From Terriglobia bacterium (GTDB taxonomy: Bacteria; Acidobacteriota; Terriglobia; JAIQFV01), in NCBI GenBank assembly GCA_020072965.1, contig JAIQFY010000020.1, positions 124,001 to 188,000 of the forward strand: 64,000 nt of DNA, in the 5' to 3' direction. Within the stretch, counting starts at the first letter, position 1, and each line of letters starts with the position of its first letter. This document shows positions 27,426 to 36,957 of this stretch, piece after piece. The translations under genes were made by a program, and so were the position numbers. The notes below the pieces were generated by a model. It had not been told where the DNA came from. It did no database searches and saw only the letters and a program-made list of their open reading frames with translations.

Positions 27426-27857
27426 CTACCCTCGAACCGGGATCGGTCGCCAGTTGTCATCCACGCAGACGTAAGTGACTTCAGCCTCGGTCACTCTCAC
27501 CTTTTCATGCTTCTTCCGGTATCGCTCCGCAAACACTTCCACCTTCACAGTCACCGAAGTTCTTCCGACGCGCAGCGTCCGCGCATAAAAACTCACCACG
27601 TCTCCCACGAAGACCGGCTCATGGAAAACGACCTCCTTCATGGCGACCGTGACAAAGCGCTGGGGGGCGTGCTTGTGGGCCTCAATCCCCCCGGCGGTGT
27701 CCAGGTAGCTCAGGATCACGCCACCGAAGATAGTCCCGCTGGGATTGGTATCCCGGGGCATCAGACTGACTCGGATGGCGAGATCATCCTCACCCGAGGG
27801 CGAACCTTCCGGCCATTCGAGCCCGTCGCGATCCTGATCTAAAGATTTGTTATCCAC
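27426..27857 (-). CDS. Acyl-CoA thioesterase (YciA-like hotdog fold)
   Basis: Hydrolyses acyl-CoA to the free acid and CoA. Seen: the hotdog signature [31 protein letters not shown], including the conserved Asn-Pro...Gly-Gly and Asp of YciA/BFIT-type enzymes. [24 protein letters not shown] follows, then the C-terminal strand [10 protein letters not shown]. Length 143 is normal for a single hotdog domain. Convergent with the radical SAM gene. This gene lies inside the duplicated segment, yet copy B keeps only a trace of its 3' end (ctaccctcgaa near 35612), so it appears to have been deleted there. Confidence 0.92.
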   Translation of the reverse strand: MDNKSLDQDRDGLEWPEGSPSGEDDLAIRVSLMPRDTNPSGTIFGGVILSYLDTAGGIEAHKHAPQRFVTVAMKEVVFHEPVFVGDVVSFYARTLRVGRTSVTVKVEVFAERYRKKHEKVRVTEAEVTYVCVDDNWRPIPVRG

Positions 27858-27884
27858 GAGAGTCTCCGTTGACCTTGAACCGAG

Positions 27885-29090
27885 CTATCGCACCCTGACC
27901 AACAACTCGTAGTACGAACCGCGGGTGCTGGTTCCGTTCGTACTTCCGTGTTCGATAATGTAAGTTCCCGTGGTCGGGACGACAAATCGGACAAAGGGAT
28001 CCCTCAGGCCAGTGGAAAAGTCATCATTCTCGGCAAGCGTCGTCCCGGCCGAATTCTTGATCTCGATGACATCGTCGAGGGGCGAGCCGATCATATCCGC
28101 GACCGCCAAAACATACAGGGTCTGTCCTGCTTGCAGGCTCATTGAAAAATTATCTGCATCGGCCGATCCGTTGGGGGCGATCATCGTTCCGATGATTCTC
28201 GCCGGAAGGGTGATGGGCTGGGCGGAGCCGACGGAGTCGTTCTCCTCGCGGTCGTAGAAGATATTGTATCCAAGGGTTGCATCGGGGTTGACAGCGACGG
28301 TCGAAAAAGTGTCTCCCGTGGGGCCGGAAATATCGCGTAGCGCCACGATGGCGACATTCACGTTGCTCGAGAACCGGACCGTGCCGTGGAACAGCGCGGG
28401 GAAGGTAGTGTCCGGAAAGATTTGATTCAGAAACAAGGCCGTCTGATGGTTGGAGCTAACACTGAAGAGCTTCTGGTTGATCTGGGTGCCCGTGCGGTTG
28501 AGTAAGGTCGCCGTAATGTCCGTGTCGGCGCCGCTGAAATTGGCGATGGCAATGCCCGTGTTGGTATTGGTCCCTGTCTCTGGAAAGTTGGTGGCGACGT
28601 CGGCGTCAAAGGAAAAAAGGGTCGCTCCCGTGCTGGGGAGAACCCCGGCTTCCGCGGTGACGAGGATTGGAAGGCGACTGGTATTCAGAACGTCAAAGAC
28701 CTCGGAGACCTCGAGGGGAGCAGTCGAGGTAATCTTGCACCATCCCACAGTGAGCGCCGCGACCGCCCCCGTAAAGAAATGAGCCGTTTCGCCCGCCTGA
28801 AGGGTGAAGGTCGTTGACGAGAGAGTGCCCGCCGCATCGGCCCGGTCAAAACTTCGGAAGTCGACGACAAAGGGGGTTCCGTTCGAACGCGTGAAAGTCA
28901 TGGTAATCGTGTTGGGAGTGGAGAGCGCGTTGTTCAGGAAGAACTGGCTGGCGAAGGCCGTGCCTCCGCTAACGCCGTCGGCCACTTGGGGAAAGAAGTA
29001 GACGGACCCTTGGGCCCACAGGGACGATCCCCAAACAGCCAATACAAAGAACGCCAAAATACCGATCTTCGAGGTGCGCCTGACAAACAT
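27885..29090 (-). CDS. Secreted PPC-domain protein, paralogue A
   Basis: 401-residue exported protein of unknown role. Seen: a signal peptide (VRRTSKIGILAFFVLAVWGSSLWAQ), then a beta-rich region beginning YFFPQVADG, a second module with NTGIAIANFSG, and a C-terminal PPC (pre-peptidase C-terminal) domain from about 280. The PPC part shows ENDSVGSAQPI, ADADNFSMSLQAGQTLYV and GTYIIEHGS. PPC domains usually accompany secreted hydrolases, but no catalytic domain is present here. The two upstream modules also occur in the giant protein at 3727. A paralogue of equal length lies at 35752. A purine-rich AAAGGAG precedes the ATG. Confidence 0.88.
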   Translation of the reverse strand: MFVRRTSKIGILAFFVLAVWGSSLWAQGSVYFFPQVADGVSGGTAFASQFFLNNALSTPNTITMTFTRSNGTPFVVDFRSFDRADAAGTLSSTTFTLQAGETAHFFTGAVAALTVGWCKITSTAPLEVSEVFDVLNTSRLPILVTAEAGVLPSTGATLFSFDADVATNFPETGTNTNTGIAIANFSGADTDITATLLNRTGTQINQKLFSVSSNHQTALFLNQIFPDTTFPALFHGTVRFSSNVNVAIVALRDISGPTGDTFSTVAVNPDATLGYNIFYDREENDSVGSAQPITLPARIIGTMIAPNGSADADNFSMSLQAGQTLYVLAVADMIGSPLDDVIEIKNSAGTTLAENDDFSTGLRDPFVRFVVPTTGTYIIEHGSTNGTSTRGSYYELLVRVR

Positions 29091-29460
29091 GGTTTTCTCC
29101 TTTGGGTGATGCTACGGCCTGGCCGGCGTAGCGTCAGTAGGAATGATTAATTGTCGAAGAGTCTAAGGGGCAGAGGACTCGTTAAAAAGTTCCGGCGGCG
29201 GAAATCGGACCAAGAGCTCAGGAAGAACATTCTTCAAATCGCTCTTGACCGAGGGAAGCCCCCCCCCTCTGAATGGCTTCCCCCCATGGGGACCATGAAG
29301 TCCTCCGGGGTCAAAATCGTATTGAGACCAGAGCTTAACGCATCTTGGGGGGTCACATCAATCTATTTGACACTTTGAGGAAACGAGCATCAGGTGAATT
29401 TCGATCGAGAGGAGAGTGAGGATTCACGGTAGACAGGAACGGAAGCGAGGATTTGCAGGC
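29091..29460. other. Upstream region of PPC paralogue A
   Basis: No gene. It is homologous to 36958-37265 upstream of paralogue B. The blocks conserved between both copies (for example tcaatctatttgac near 29357 and 37220) are candidate shared control sequences. Confidence 0.55.
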
Positions 29461-32205
29461 TCAATTGAGTTGATTCATCTTGTTGCGAACCGCCTCCGCA
29501 TATTTGGAACTCGGCAGAATCTCCAGGTACTTTTCGAACGCGCTTTTCGCCTCAATCTTGCGTTCCATTTTAAGGTAGGTGTCGCCCAGATTGGCGTAAG
29601 CGATGGCGCGCCGGGGGTCGAGGGCAATGGCCTTTTCAAACCAGCTGGCGGCTTCCTTGAATTGTTCCAGTTTGTAATACATGTATCCGACGTTATTGGC
29701 GGCCAGCGCATTGGAGGGGTCCAATTTGGTTGCCGCCATGAACTCCTGGAGGGCGTCCTGATATTTCTTTTCTTTGAAGAGTGCCATTCCGCGGTCGTTG
29801 TGAGTTCTGGAATTCTCCGAAGGAGAAGACGCGCGCGAGACATTCCGCCCCCCATTGAGCTTTGCCAGGGTCAATTGTGCGGCGGCGAGGTCCTTCTTCA
29901 ACTGCCGGTTGCGCGAGCTTTTGTCGGCAATCTCCTTGCGAACGCGATCGAGTTCCGAGTTGATTTGAATAGACTCTTCGTTCAGCTGGGTTGAAAGTTC
30001 ACTCAGGAATTCATTCTCATGCTTGAGCTCAAATACAACCTCGCCGCCCTCGCTCCCCGGCAGATTTCCAAAGGCGGGGGTCTGATGCGATAGCGACGAA
30101 ACGATCGGCCCGACATAAGCTGCCAACTCGGATGCGGTGATGAATCCATCCCCATTCAAATCCGCCCGTCCCTCGAGGCCCTGCATGAGCGTCCAGGTGA
30201 ACACTGAGTGGCCGTTGGGGCCATTGTCGGCAACCTGCTGGTCGGCGCCGCCGGCCGTCAACATCTGGCGCGCGAGACGCCGTCCCATTTCCTTAAGGAA
30301 GTTCTCGGTCGACGCCGGTGCGGCTCCCATTCCGCGGGTGAGCGCGAGACCGCTGTAACAGGAATCCATGACGAAGAAAATGTGCTTGGCCGGAATTGCT
30401 TCGGAAATATCCTGAAAATTGGTCATCGAGATGGACTGGCCCTGGTAGCTCTGAACATCGGCCTCCATCGGGACGATATACCCCAGGTTGCGTCCATTCG
30501 GCAATTTCCGCGTGATGCCGTGTCCTGCAAAGAAAACGACGACCCGGTCATCGCGTTTCACCTTGTCCGGATTCGCCATCGTATCGCCGAGCACCGAAAG
30601 GATTCGTTCGCGCGTCGCCTCGCCGTTCAACAAGGTCACTATGTTCTCTGGTTTGAACCGGTATTTCCGGGTCAGGATTTCCTTGATCCCGTTGGCGTCA
30701 TTGACCGCGTAACGGAGCTTGGGCCAATTCTGGTAATCATCAATCCCGATAATTACGGCCCAGCTTTCCCTGTAAAGATTGGGCACTGGAACTGTTTCCT
30801 GCTCAACCCTCTTCTCGGTCGTGGCATCTTCGACGAAACCTTTTCCGTCCCAGGAGAGAAACCGGTAGCCTTCTTTCTTCAACGTTTCCAGGACATCGGG
30901 AAGTGCCTCGATGGTGCGCCCGTGAATGTCATGAAACAAAATGATGCCGCGGCCTTCCGCATCCACCTGACGGATGACCCGATTGGCAATCGATTTCGGG
31001 ATGGGGTCGGCCCAATCCTTCGAATCAATGTTCCACAGCACTTCCTTCATCTTTCGGGATTCCACGGCGGCCAGGACCTTCTCCGTTTCAGCGCCATAGG
31101 GGGGCCGGAAGAGGGTCGGCGAGGCGTGCGAAACCTCCTGGAGCAGACGGCTGGTGGACTCGATCTCCTCGGCGACCTCCTTGTCGCTCAATTTGGAGAG
31201 CATGGCATGCGAGTAGGTGTGATTGGCAAGGGAGGATCCCGACTCCAGGACGTGCCGGCTGGCTGTGGCCGCGCGGGTCTGTTGAATCGAGTGATTGGGA
31301 CGAATCGTGCCGAGGTTGCGCCCTACCTCGAAAAAAACGGAATGGACGCCGTACTTCTTCAGAATGTCGAGCACCTGATCGGTATATCGGGGGTGCGGGC
31401 CGTCGTCAAAGGTCAGGACGAGAGTCTTGGGCGGTAGATTGCGGCCGAAGACCTCAAGCTTGCTGTCGCGCTTCATTGGGCCGCGCTGGCGGGATTCTGT
31501 AATCGAGCGTGTCGCTTCGTCGTATTCTTTCAGTATTGCATCGCGGTTAAAACGGGTCTTTAGAAAGGCGACATATTTTTCCCATGCCTCCCGCCGCACG
31601 GCGAGACCGCGGGTTTCAAATCGCGCGAAGATTTTTTCCAGTTCCTTGTCGTAGAGCGATTGGATTTCACGGAGGCTTTGGAGATCACCTTCTACTCTGG
31701 CCTGCAGCTTTTCCTTGCCCGCTTGCTGGGCCTTGCTCTCGCGCAGAGCCTGGTTCAGGTCCTCGAGGACGTCACGAAAGACCAGCTTGTCAGCGTCGTG
31801 AAGATCGGTATTGGCTTCCAGTTGACCAAGGAACTTCTCGCAGGTTGGAGGTTGCACAGCGAACTGAGAAGCACCCGCATTTCGAATTTCCTCAGTCAGT
31901 TGATCGGAGAGCTTGGAGAGGCGCTCGTGGTTTTCCTGGAAAAGGATCTTGCCCACGACGGAAACACGTGCCTCCTGGGTCTCATCGACAGCGGACTCGT
32001 CCTCCATCAGAACGATCAGCTTGCGATAGGCCCTCACCATCTCGGACAGGTCTCTTTGAAAGGCATCCTCCGCGGTGGGAGCCGGCTGAGATTTTTGAAG
32101 GGCGACAGGCTTTGAGGACTTGGACCTCCACATCCACACCCCAATGAGAATGAGGATGACGGCGAGGCTGGCGGAAAGAATGATGATTTTTTTAGGGGTC
32201 AACAT
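29461..32205 (-). CDS. Membrane-anchored polysaccharide deacetylase-caspase-EF-hand-TPR fusion
   Basis: A 914-residue multidomain protein. Seen in order: N-terminal membrane anchor (7-25); coiled coil (about 45-240); NodB-type deacetylase (258-450) with TFDDGP (Asp267/268), NHTYSH (His329, His333), RPPYG (367-371) and HDIHG. A caspase/C14 domain (480-680) follows with VVVFFAGHG (His562) and VMDSCYSG (Cys616), so the catalytic dyad is intact. Then come an EF-hand loop DLNGDGFITASE (682-693), a second coiled coil (730-785) and TPR repeats (803-905). By family knowledge the first enzyme removes N-acetyl groups from a polysaccharide and the second cleaves after basic or acidic residues, perhaps under Ca2+ control. 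Fusing both on one anchored chain is unusual. It is divergent from the TPR-kinase gene, suggesting a signalling link. The start ATG 32205 is supported by the membrane anchor. Confidence 0.9.
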   Translation of the reverse strand: MLTPKKIIILSASLAVILILIGVWMWRSKSSKPVALQKSQPAPTAEDAFQRDLSEMVRAYRKLIVLMEDESAVDETQEARVSVVGKILFQENHERLSKLSDQLTEEIRNAGASQFAVQPPTCEKFLGQLEANTDLHDADKLVFRDVLEDLNQALRESKAQQAGKEKLQARVEGDLQSLREIQSLYDKELEKIFARFETRGLAVRREAWEKYVAFLKTRFNRDAILKEYDEATRSITESRQRGPMKRDSKLEVFGRNLPPKTLVLTFDDGPHPRYTDQVLDILKKYGVHSVFFEVGRNLGTIRPNHSIQQTRAATASRHVLESGSSLANHTYSHAMLSKLSDKEVAEEIESTSRLLQEVSHASPTLFRPPYGAETEKVLAAVESRKMKEVLWNIDSKDWADPIPKSIANRVIRQVDAEGRGIILFHDIHGRTIEALPDVLETLKKEGYRFLSWDGKGFVEDATTEKRVEQETVPVPNLYRESWAVIIGIDDYQNWPKLRYAVNDANGIKEILTRKYRFKPENIVTLLNGEATRERILSVLGDTMANPDKVKRDDRVVVFFAGHGITRKLPNGRNLGYIVPMEADVQSYQGQSISMTNFQDISEAIPAKHIFFVMDSCYSGLALTRGMGAAPASTENFLKEMGRRLARQMLTAGGADQQVADNGPNGHSVFTWTLMQGLEGRADLNGDGFITASELAAYVGPIVSSLSHQTPAFGNLPGSEGGEVVFELKHENEFLSELSTQLNEESIQINSELDRVRKEIADKSSRNRQLKKDLAAAQLTLAKLNGGRNVSRASSPSENSRTHNDRGMALFKEKKYQDALQEFMAATKLDPSNALAANNVGYMYYKLEQFKEAASWFEKAIALDPRRAIAYANLGDTYLKMERKIEAKSAFEKYLEILPSSKYAEAVRNKMNQLN

Positions 32206-32522
32206 GTTTTCGGATGACAGGGATATCTTGCGGCCATCCTTTTAAGTAGGTTATCACTGGCTGTCAAAAAACTCTACAGAAAGCTCGTGAGTGGGGAGTT
32301 GGCACTTCAAATTCGTTTGACCCCCTGAAACTGAAAGATTACCCTTCTCAGACGAGGTTGCTGCCGCAAGGCGAAGGCGACGGCCGAAGCGCAGCAGCCG
32401 TGCGATTCCTGAGTCGGTCTGGCCAGGTTGTTCGCGCTTAAGTGATTCTACTACCGGAACCGGATGAATCCCCTTCGAGAGTCTTGGGCAGATCGATCTG
32501 GAAGACCTGCGAGAGTGACACG
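32206..32522. other. Divergent control region between the caspase fusion and the TPR kinase
   Basis: 317 bp without a gene. Both promoters must lie here. I could not assign clear -35/-10 pairs. Confidence 0.5.
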
Positions 32523-35105
32523 ATGAACGAGGACGATCAATCCCGACCCGTGGTCGGGCAGCGGATTGGCCCTTACAAGGTGGTGCACGAAATCGGACGC
32601 GGGGGCATGGGCGCCGTTTACCTCGCCGCCCGGGTGGACGAGCAATTTGAACAGCGCGTGGCCATCAAGTTGATCAAGCGGGGGATGGATACCGACGAGA
32701 TCATCCGCCGTTTTCGAAACGAGCGGCAGATCCTGGCCAACCTCAGGCATCCCAACATTGCCACTCTACTTGATGGGGGAACCACAGAAGATGGCCAGCC
32801 TTACTTCGCCATGGATTATGTCGAGGGCGTCCCAATTGATCAATACTGCGATCAACACAAGCTTGCCATCAGGAATCGGCTCAACCTCTTCCGGACAATC
32901 TGCTCTGCCGTACAGTTTGCTCACCAGAGGCTTGTCGTCCATCGCGACATCAAACCCGGCAACATCATAGTTACACCGGAGGGAATTCCCATCCTGCTCG
33001 ATTTTGGCATCGCCAAACTGCTGCAAGCGGAGGTTTCTCAGGAAACCATGACCGGGCAGAGACCGATGACGCCGGAGTGCGCCAGTCCGGAACAGGTGCG
33101 CGGCGAGCCCATCACCACCGCCAGCGACATTTATTCGCTGGGCATCCTGCTTTACAAGTTGCTCACCGGGCACCCGCCGTACCGGTTCACCAGTGGGCTT
33201 CCCCATGAAATCATTCAGGTCATCTGTACTCAGGATCCGGAGAAACCCAGCACGGCGATCAGTCGCCCCGTTCAGGTGCCTGGTGTCAGCGCTGATGCTC
33301 TCGTCACCCTGACCCCCGAGGCGGTCAGTAACAACCGCAACGATGAGCCAGAGAAGCTTCGTCGCCTCCTTTCAGGAGACTTGGATACCATCGTCCTGAA
33401 AGCGATGCAGAAGGACCCGCGGCGGCGATATGAATCCGTCGATCAGTTTTCCGAAGATCTCCGGCGTTTTCTGGAAGGCCTGCCGGTCATCGCGCAGAGC
33501 GACACGGTGGCGTATCGCACTGCCAAGTTCATACGAAGGCACAAGGCGGGGGTGGCGGCGGCGGCGCTGATTGCAGTAGCGCTTGTGGGCGGATTGGTGG
33601 CTACAAGCTGGGAGGCGCACATCGCCGAGAGGGAACGGGCTCGTGCCGTGAGACGCTTTGAACAGGTTCGCCAGCTTGCCAAATCTTTCATGTTCGAGAT
33701 TCAAGATGCCATCGCCAACCTTCCGGGATCGACTCCAGCCCGCAATCTGCTGGTCAAGAAAGCCATGGAATACCTCGACAGCCTGTCCCGGGAAGCGGGC
33801 AATGATCCCGCTTTGCAGAGTGAGCTGGCTACGGCCTACCAGAAGATGGCTGATGTCCAGGGAAATCCTTTCTACGCCAACCTGGGCGACTCTCCAGGTG
33901 CCCTCTCGAGTTATCACAAAGCGCTGGCGATTCGAGAGCGCCTGGCTTCCGGCGATCCGAAAAATGCAAATGTTCGTCGCGATCTGGCGACGACGTACGA
34001 TTCGGTGGGAGACATGTTGTGGGCGACCGGCGAACTGGCCGGGGCGTTGGACAACTACCGCAAGTCACTGGAGGTCCGGAAGGGGTTGCTCAAAGATTCG
34101 ATCGAGGCCGAGGCACGCCACGATCTGGCCCTGAGCTACGAGAGGATTGGCGACACGCTGGCGAAGAAGGGAGATTTCAACGCCGCGCTGGAGAGCCACC
34201 GCGATGCCCTGGCGATTCGCGAGGCGCTCTCAAATCAAGATCCCCAAAATGCCAGCGCGCGCCGGGAGATTTCGATCAGCTATGGGAAGGTGGGGGACAT
34301 GCTTGCCCTCACCGGAAATTCCACCGTGGCACTGGAAAATCATCGCAAAGCGCTTGCCCTCCGTGAAGAATTAGTTGCCCGGGATCCGGGCAATACCAGG
34401 GCGCGTCGTGAACTGGCACTGGGTTACATAAATGTCGGAGAATTGCTCTCAGAGACAGGGAACAGGAATGGTGCACTTGAACACTATCGAAAGGCGATGA
34501 AGATTCGAGAAGACCTGGCTTCGGCCGATCCCACCAATGTCCAGGCGAGCCGGGATCTGGCCATCATTTATGGCACCATCGGGGAGGCGCTTTCAGCGAC
34601 CGGGGACAAGAGTGGTGCGGTCGATCACGGACTGAAATCCCTGGAGATATTCAAAGCGATGTCGGCGCGCGATCCAACCAACCGCGGGGCTCGAGAGGAT
34701 CTCGCCATCTGTTATGGCAGCCTGGCTGAAATCATGGAAGGGATCAACAATGCGGAAAGCGCTCTGCGGAATTATCGCAATGCCGTTTCGATTCTAGAGC
34801 TGCTCGTCGTGTCTGATCCGATGAACACGGCCACCGAACGCCGGCTGGGGCTCTATTATTCCTACTTGGGGGCGCTCGATGCAAAGCAGGCGGGCGTGCT
34901 GTCCATTCCGGCGAATAAGAAGGTGGAGCTGTGGCAGCAGGCCCGCGAGTGGTATCAGAAGAGCCTGAATGCGTTTCGCGACATTCAGAAGCATGGAGTC
35001 CTTACCGGAGTTGAACCCCTCAAGGCCGACCAGATGGCGGCGGAGATCACCCGATGCGATGAGGCCCTGGCGAATTTGCGGGGCACTGGTGGAACTTCAC
35101 GGTAG
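32523..35105 (+). CDS. Membrane Ser/Thr protein kinase with C-terminal TPR array
   Basis: PknB-type kinase of 860 residues. Seen: glycine loop GRGGMG (about 25-30), Lys49 in VAIKLIK, HRDIKPGNI (His140, Asp142) and DFGIAKLL. A long kinase C-lobe insert precedes the end of the domain at about 330. A transmembrane helix GVAAAALIAVALVGGLVA (about 342-362) leads to a probably periplasmic region with at least seven TPR-like repeats of the form ALENHRKALALREELVARDP. I chose ATG 32523 (MNEDDQSRP) over an upstream GTG because kinase N-termini begin shortly before IGPYKV. TPRs imply protein partners. Divergently paired with the caspase fusion, which also ends in TPRs. Confidence 0.93.
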   Translation: MNEDDQSRPVVGQRIGPYKVVHEIGRGGMGAVYLAARVDEQFEQRVAIKLIKRGMDTDEIIRRFRNERQILANLRHPNIATLLDGGTTEDGQPYFAMDYVEGVPIDQYCDQHKLAIRNRLNLFRTICSAVQFAHQRLVVHRDIKPGNIIVTPEGIPILLDFGIAKLLQAEVSQETMTGQRPMTPECASPEQVRGEPITTASDIYSLGILLYKLLTGHPPYRFTSGLPHEIIQVICTQDPEKPSTAISRPVQVPGVSADALVTLTPEAVSNNRNDEPEKLRRLLSGDLDTIVLKAMQKDPRRRYESVDQFSEDLRRFLEGLPVIAQSDTVAYRTAKFIRRHKAGVAAAALIAVALVGGLVATSWEAHIAERERARAVRRFEQVRQLAKSFMFEIQDAIANLPGSTPARNLLVKKAMEYLDSLSREAGNDPALQSELATAYQKMADVQGNPFYANLGDSPGALSSYHKALAIRERLASGDPKNANVRRDLATTYDSVGDMLWATGELAGALDNYRKSLEVRKGLLKDSIEAEARHDLALSYERIGDTLAKKGDFNAALESHRDALAIREALSNQDPQNASARREISISYGKVGDMLALTGNSTVALENHRKALALREELVARDPGNTRARRELALGYINVGELLSETGNRNGALEHYRKAMKIREDLASADPTNVQASRDLAIIYGTIGEALSATGDKSGAVDHGLKSLEIFKAMSARDPTNRGAREDLAICYGSLAEIMEGINNAESALRNYRNAVSILELLVVSDPMNTATERRLGLYYSYLGALDAKQAGVLSIPANKKVELWQQAREWYQKSLNAFRDIQKHGVLTGVEPLKADQMAAEITRCDEALANLRGTGGTSR

Positions 35106-35240
35106 CCGCCTTCAACCACCCCCTGGCACCGGGAGGTTGTCGGGGGTAAGGCATTGGACACGGATGGACGCGGATGAACACAGAACAAAGGAAGATTCAC
35201 CGCAGATTTACTGCTCCGTTTTCCGCTTGGGACGCTGGGG

Positions 35241-35554
35241 TTGCGGGCCTCCGCTCGCGGTCGCCTGAGTCTAGCTGAAATCCAGCTGGCTCACGCCCGG
35301 GCGTGGATTCACGTGCCCACCGTCCGGGTCCCGTCAAAGGTCACGCTGTATTGGCGGAATTGGAATCTCTGGCTGGCCAGCTCCAAGGTGTACACGCGTG
35401 CTGCCATTGATAAATGCTGGCAGTCGGTGGCGCGGAATCTTCGTCACAGGCCAATACTCGGATCTCACCGTTGCAGTTGTTATTCAATATGTGGCTTGAT
35501 TTTCAAGTCAACCTGATGTTCGCCTTTGCGATTCTAAGGGCGCGGGAAGATTGA
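35241..35554 (+). pseudogene. Fragment of the B12-type radical SAM gene tail
   Basis: Diverged duplicate of 27031-27345. The first ~75 codons match the extension of the radical SAM protein (LSLAEIQLAHARAWI, TVRVPSKVTLYW, WLASSKVYTRAAIDKCWQSV). A frameshift near 35460 then separates the reading frame from the matching end (WLDFQVNLMFAFAILRARED, stop at 35552-35554). No start codon or catalytic part is present, so it cannot encode a working enzyme. Confidence 0.88.
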
Positions 35555-35555
35555 G

Positions 35556-35587
35556 TTCGTAGTAACGACTTGAGTCGTTACTACGAA
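35556..35587. repeat. Palindrome after the gene fragment (copy B)
   Basis: Perfect inverted repeat with 15-bp arms, TTCGTAGTAACGACT and AGTCGTTACTACGAA, around a TG loop. The corresponding element at 27350 has 12-bp arms and a TC loop. The stem is better preserved than the gene fragment next to it, which hints at selection or conversion. Confidence 0.82.
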
Positions 35588-35751
35588 CCCGCTTCCCTAC
35601 TACGAGCAGGTCGCTACCCTCGAATCGGGAAGTGCACCCTTTAACAACACATAAATAGAGGTAGGAGCACAATGCCCGCCGGGAATCTGGTCCAGGCGGA
35701 TCGTCCATCCCGTAGCACCAACCGCGTCTCCGGTGAACCGGTATCGTCGAA

Positions 35752-36957
35752 CTAGCGCGCCCTGACCAACAACTCGTAATAGGAGCCGCGGCTGCTGGTC
35801 CCATTTGTACTTCCATGCTCGATAATGTACGTCCCCGTGGTCGGGACGACGAATCGGACAAACGGGTCCCTGAGTCCCGTGGAAAAGTCATCATTCTCGG
35901 CCAGGATTGTTCCTGAAGAGTTTTTGATCTCGATGACGTCATCGAGGGGAGAGCCAATGATATCCGCGGCCGCGAAGACATACAAGGTCTGCCCTGCCGT
36001 CAGGCTCACTGAGAAGTTATCTTCATCTGCACCTCCATTCGGTGCAGTCATGGTGCCTATGATTCTGGCCGGCAAGGTGATCGGCTGTGCGGAACCGACG
36101 GAGTCATTGTCTTCGCGGTCGTAAGAAATGTTGTATCCGAGTGTGGAGTCAGGGTTCACAGCCAGCGTTGAAAAAGTGTCTCCCGCAGGACCGGCAACGT
36201 CGCGTAGGGCCACAATGGCAACATTCACGTTGCTCGAGAACCGGACCGTACCGTGAAATATCCCCGTGAAGGTGGTATCGGGAAAGATCTGATTCAGAAA
36301 CAGGGCGGTCTGCTGCTTGGAGCCTACATTAACGATTTTTTGGTTGATCTGTCCGCCCATCCGGTCCAGCAGCGTCGCCGTGATGACCGCGTCGGAGCCG
36401 CTGAAATTGGCTATTGCAATACCTGTATTGGTGTTCGTTCCAGTGTCAGGAAAGCCGGTGGCCACGTCGCCGTCGAATGAAAAAAGCGTCGCGCCCGTGC
36501 TTGGCAATACGCCGGCTTCCGCTGTGACGACAATCGGTGTTCCGCTGATCCGCAGGACGTCAAAGACCTCGGAGACCTCCAAGGGAGCAGTTGAGTTAAC
36601 CTTGCACCATCCCACGGTGAGCGGATCGAATGCCCCAGTGAAGAAATGCTCCGATTCACCGGCCTGAAGGGTGAAGGTGGTTGACGAGAGGTTGCCCTCG
36701 GCATCTGGCCGGTCGAAACTTCGGAGATTAACCACAAAGGGGGTTCCATTTGATTTCGTAAAGGTCATAGTGACCGTGTTTGGAATGCTGAGGGTGTTGT
36801 TCAGGAAAAAAAAGCTGGAAAATGCCTTGCTCCCGGTGACCCCGTCGGCCACCTGGGGAAAGAAATACACAGACCCTTGCGCCCATAGCGAGGATCCTCC
36901 CACGGCCAATATGAAAAACCCCAGAATAATGATCTTCGAGGTATGCCTGAAAAACAT
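35752..36957 (-). CDS. Secreted PPC-domain protein, paralogue B
   Basis: Second copy of the protein at 27885, also 401 residues when started at ATG 36957, where AAGGAGG sits six to seven bases upstream. An earlier ATG at 36987 is unlikely. Signal peptide FRHTSKIIILGFFILAVGGSSLWAQ, YFFPQVADG module, NTGIAIANFSG module and C-terminal PPC domain are all intact, with mostly conservative differences from paralogue A. Preservation of the full frame suggests that both paralogues are used. Function unknown; probably extracellular or periplasmic and structural or binding. Confidence 0.88.
   Translation of the reverse strand: MFFRHTSKIIILGFFILAVGGSSLWAQGSVYFFPQVADGVTGSKAFSSFFFLNNTLSIPNTVTMTFTKSNGTPFVVNLRSFDRPDAEGNLSSTTFTLQAGESEHFFTGAFDPLTVGWCKVNSTAPLEVSEVFDVLRISGTPIVVTAEAGVLPSTGATLFSFDGDVATGFPDTGTNTNTGIAIANFSGSDAVITATLLDRMGGQINQKIVNVGSKQQTALFLNQIFPDTTFTGIFHGTVRFSSNVNVAIVALRDVAGPAGDTFSTLAVNPDSTLGYNISYDREDNDSVGSAQPITLPARIIGTMTAPNGGADEDNFSVSLTAGQTLYVFAAADIIGSPLDDVIEIKNSSGTILAENDDFSTGLRDPFVRFVVPTTGTYIIEHGSTNGTSSRGSYYELLVRAR

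Larger units (their letters stand above)
27031..29410. repeat. Segmental duplication, copy A (partner 35241-37265)
   Basis: This copy holds the last ~100 codons of the radical SAM gene, a palindrome, the thioesterase gene, a PPC-protein gene and its upstream region. All parts except the thioesterase have a diverged counterpart in copy B. Shared upstream words include gaacattct, cttgac, agcttaacgcatct-like and tcaatctatttgac. Confidence 0.85.

Noticed and set aside
27885-29090. Calling the PPC proteins peptidases
   Set aside because: PPC domains often accompany peptidases, but no catalytic domain is present in either paralogue.
30208-31437. 409-codon open frame antisense to the caspase fusion
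   Set aside because: Mirror of a well-supported coding sequence; no family signature.
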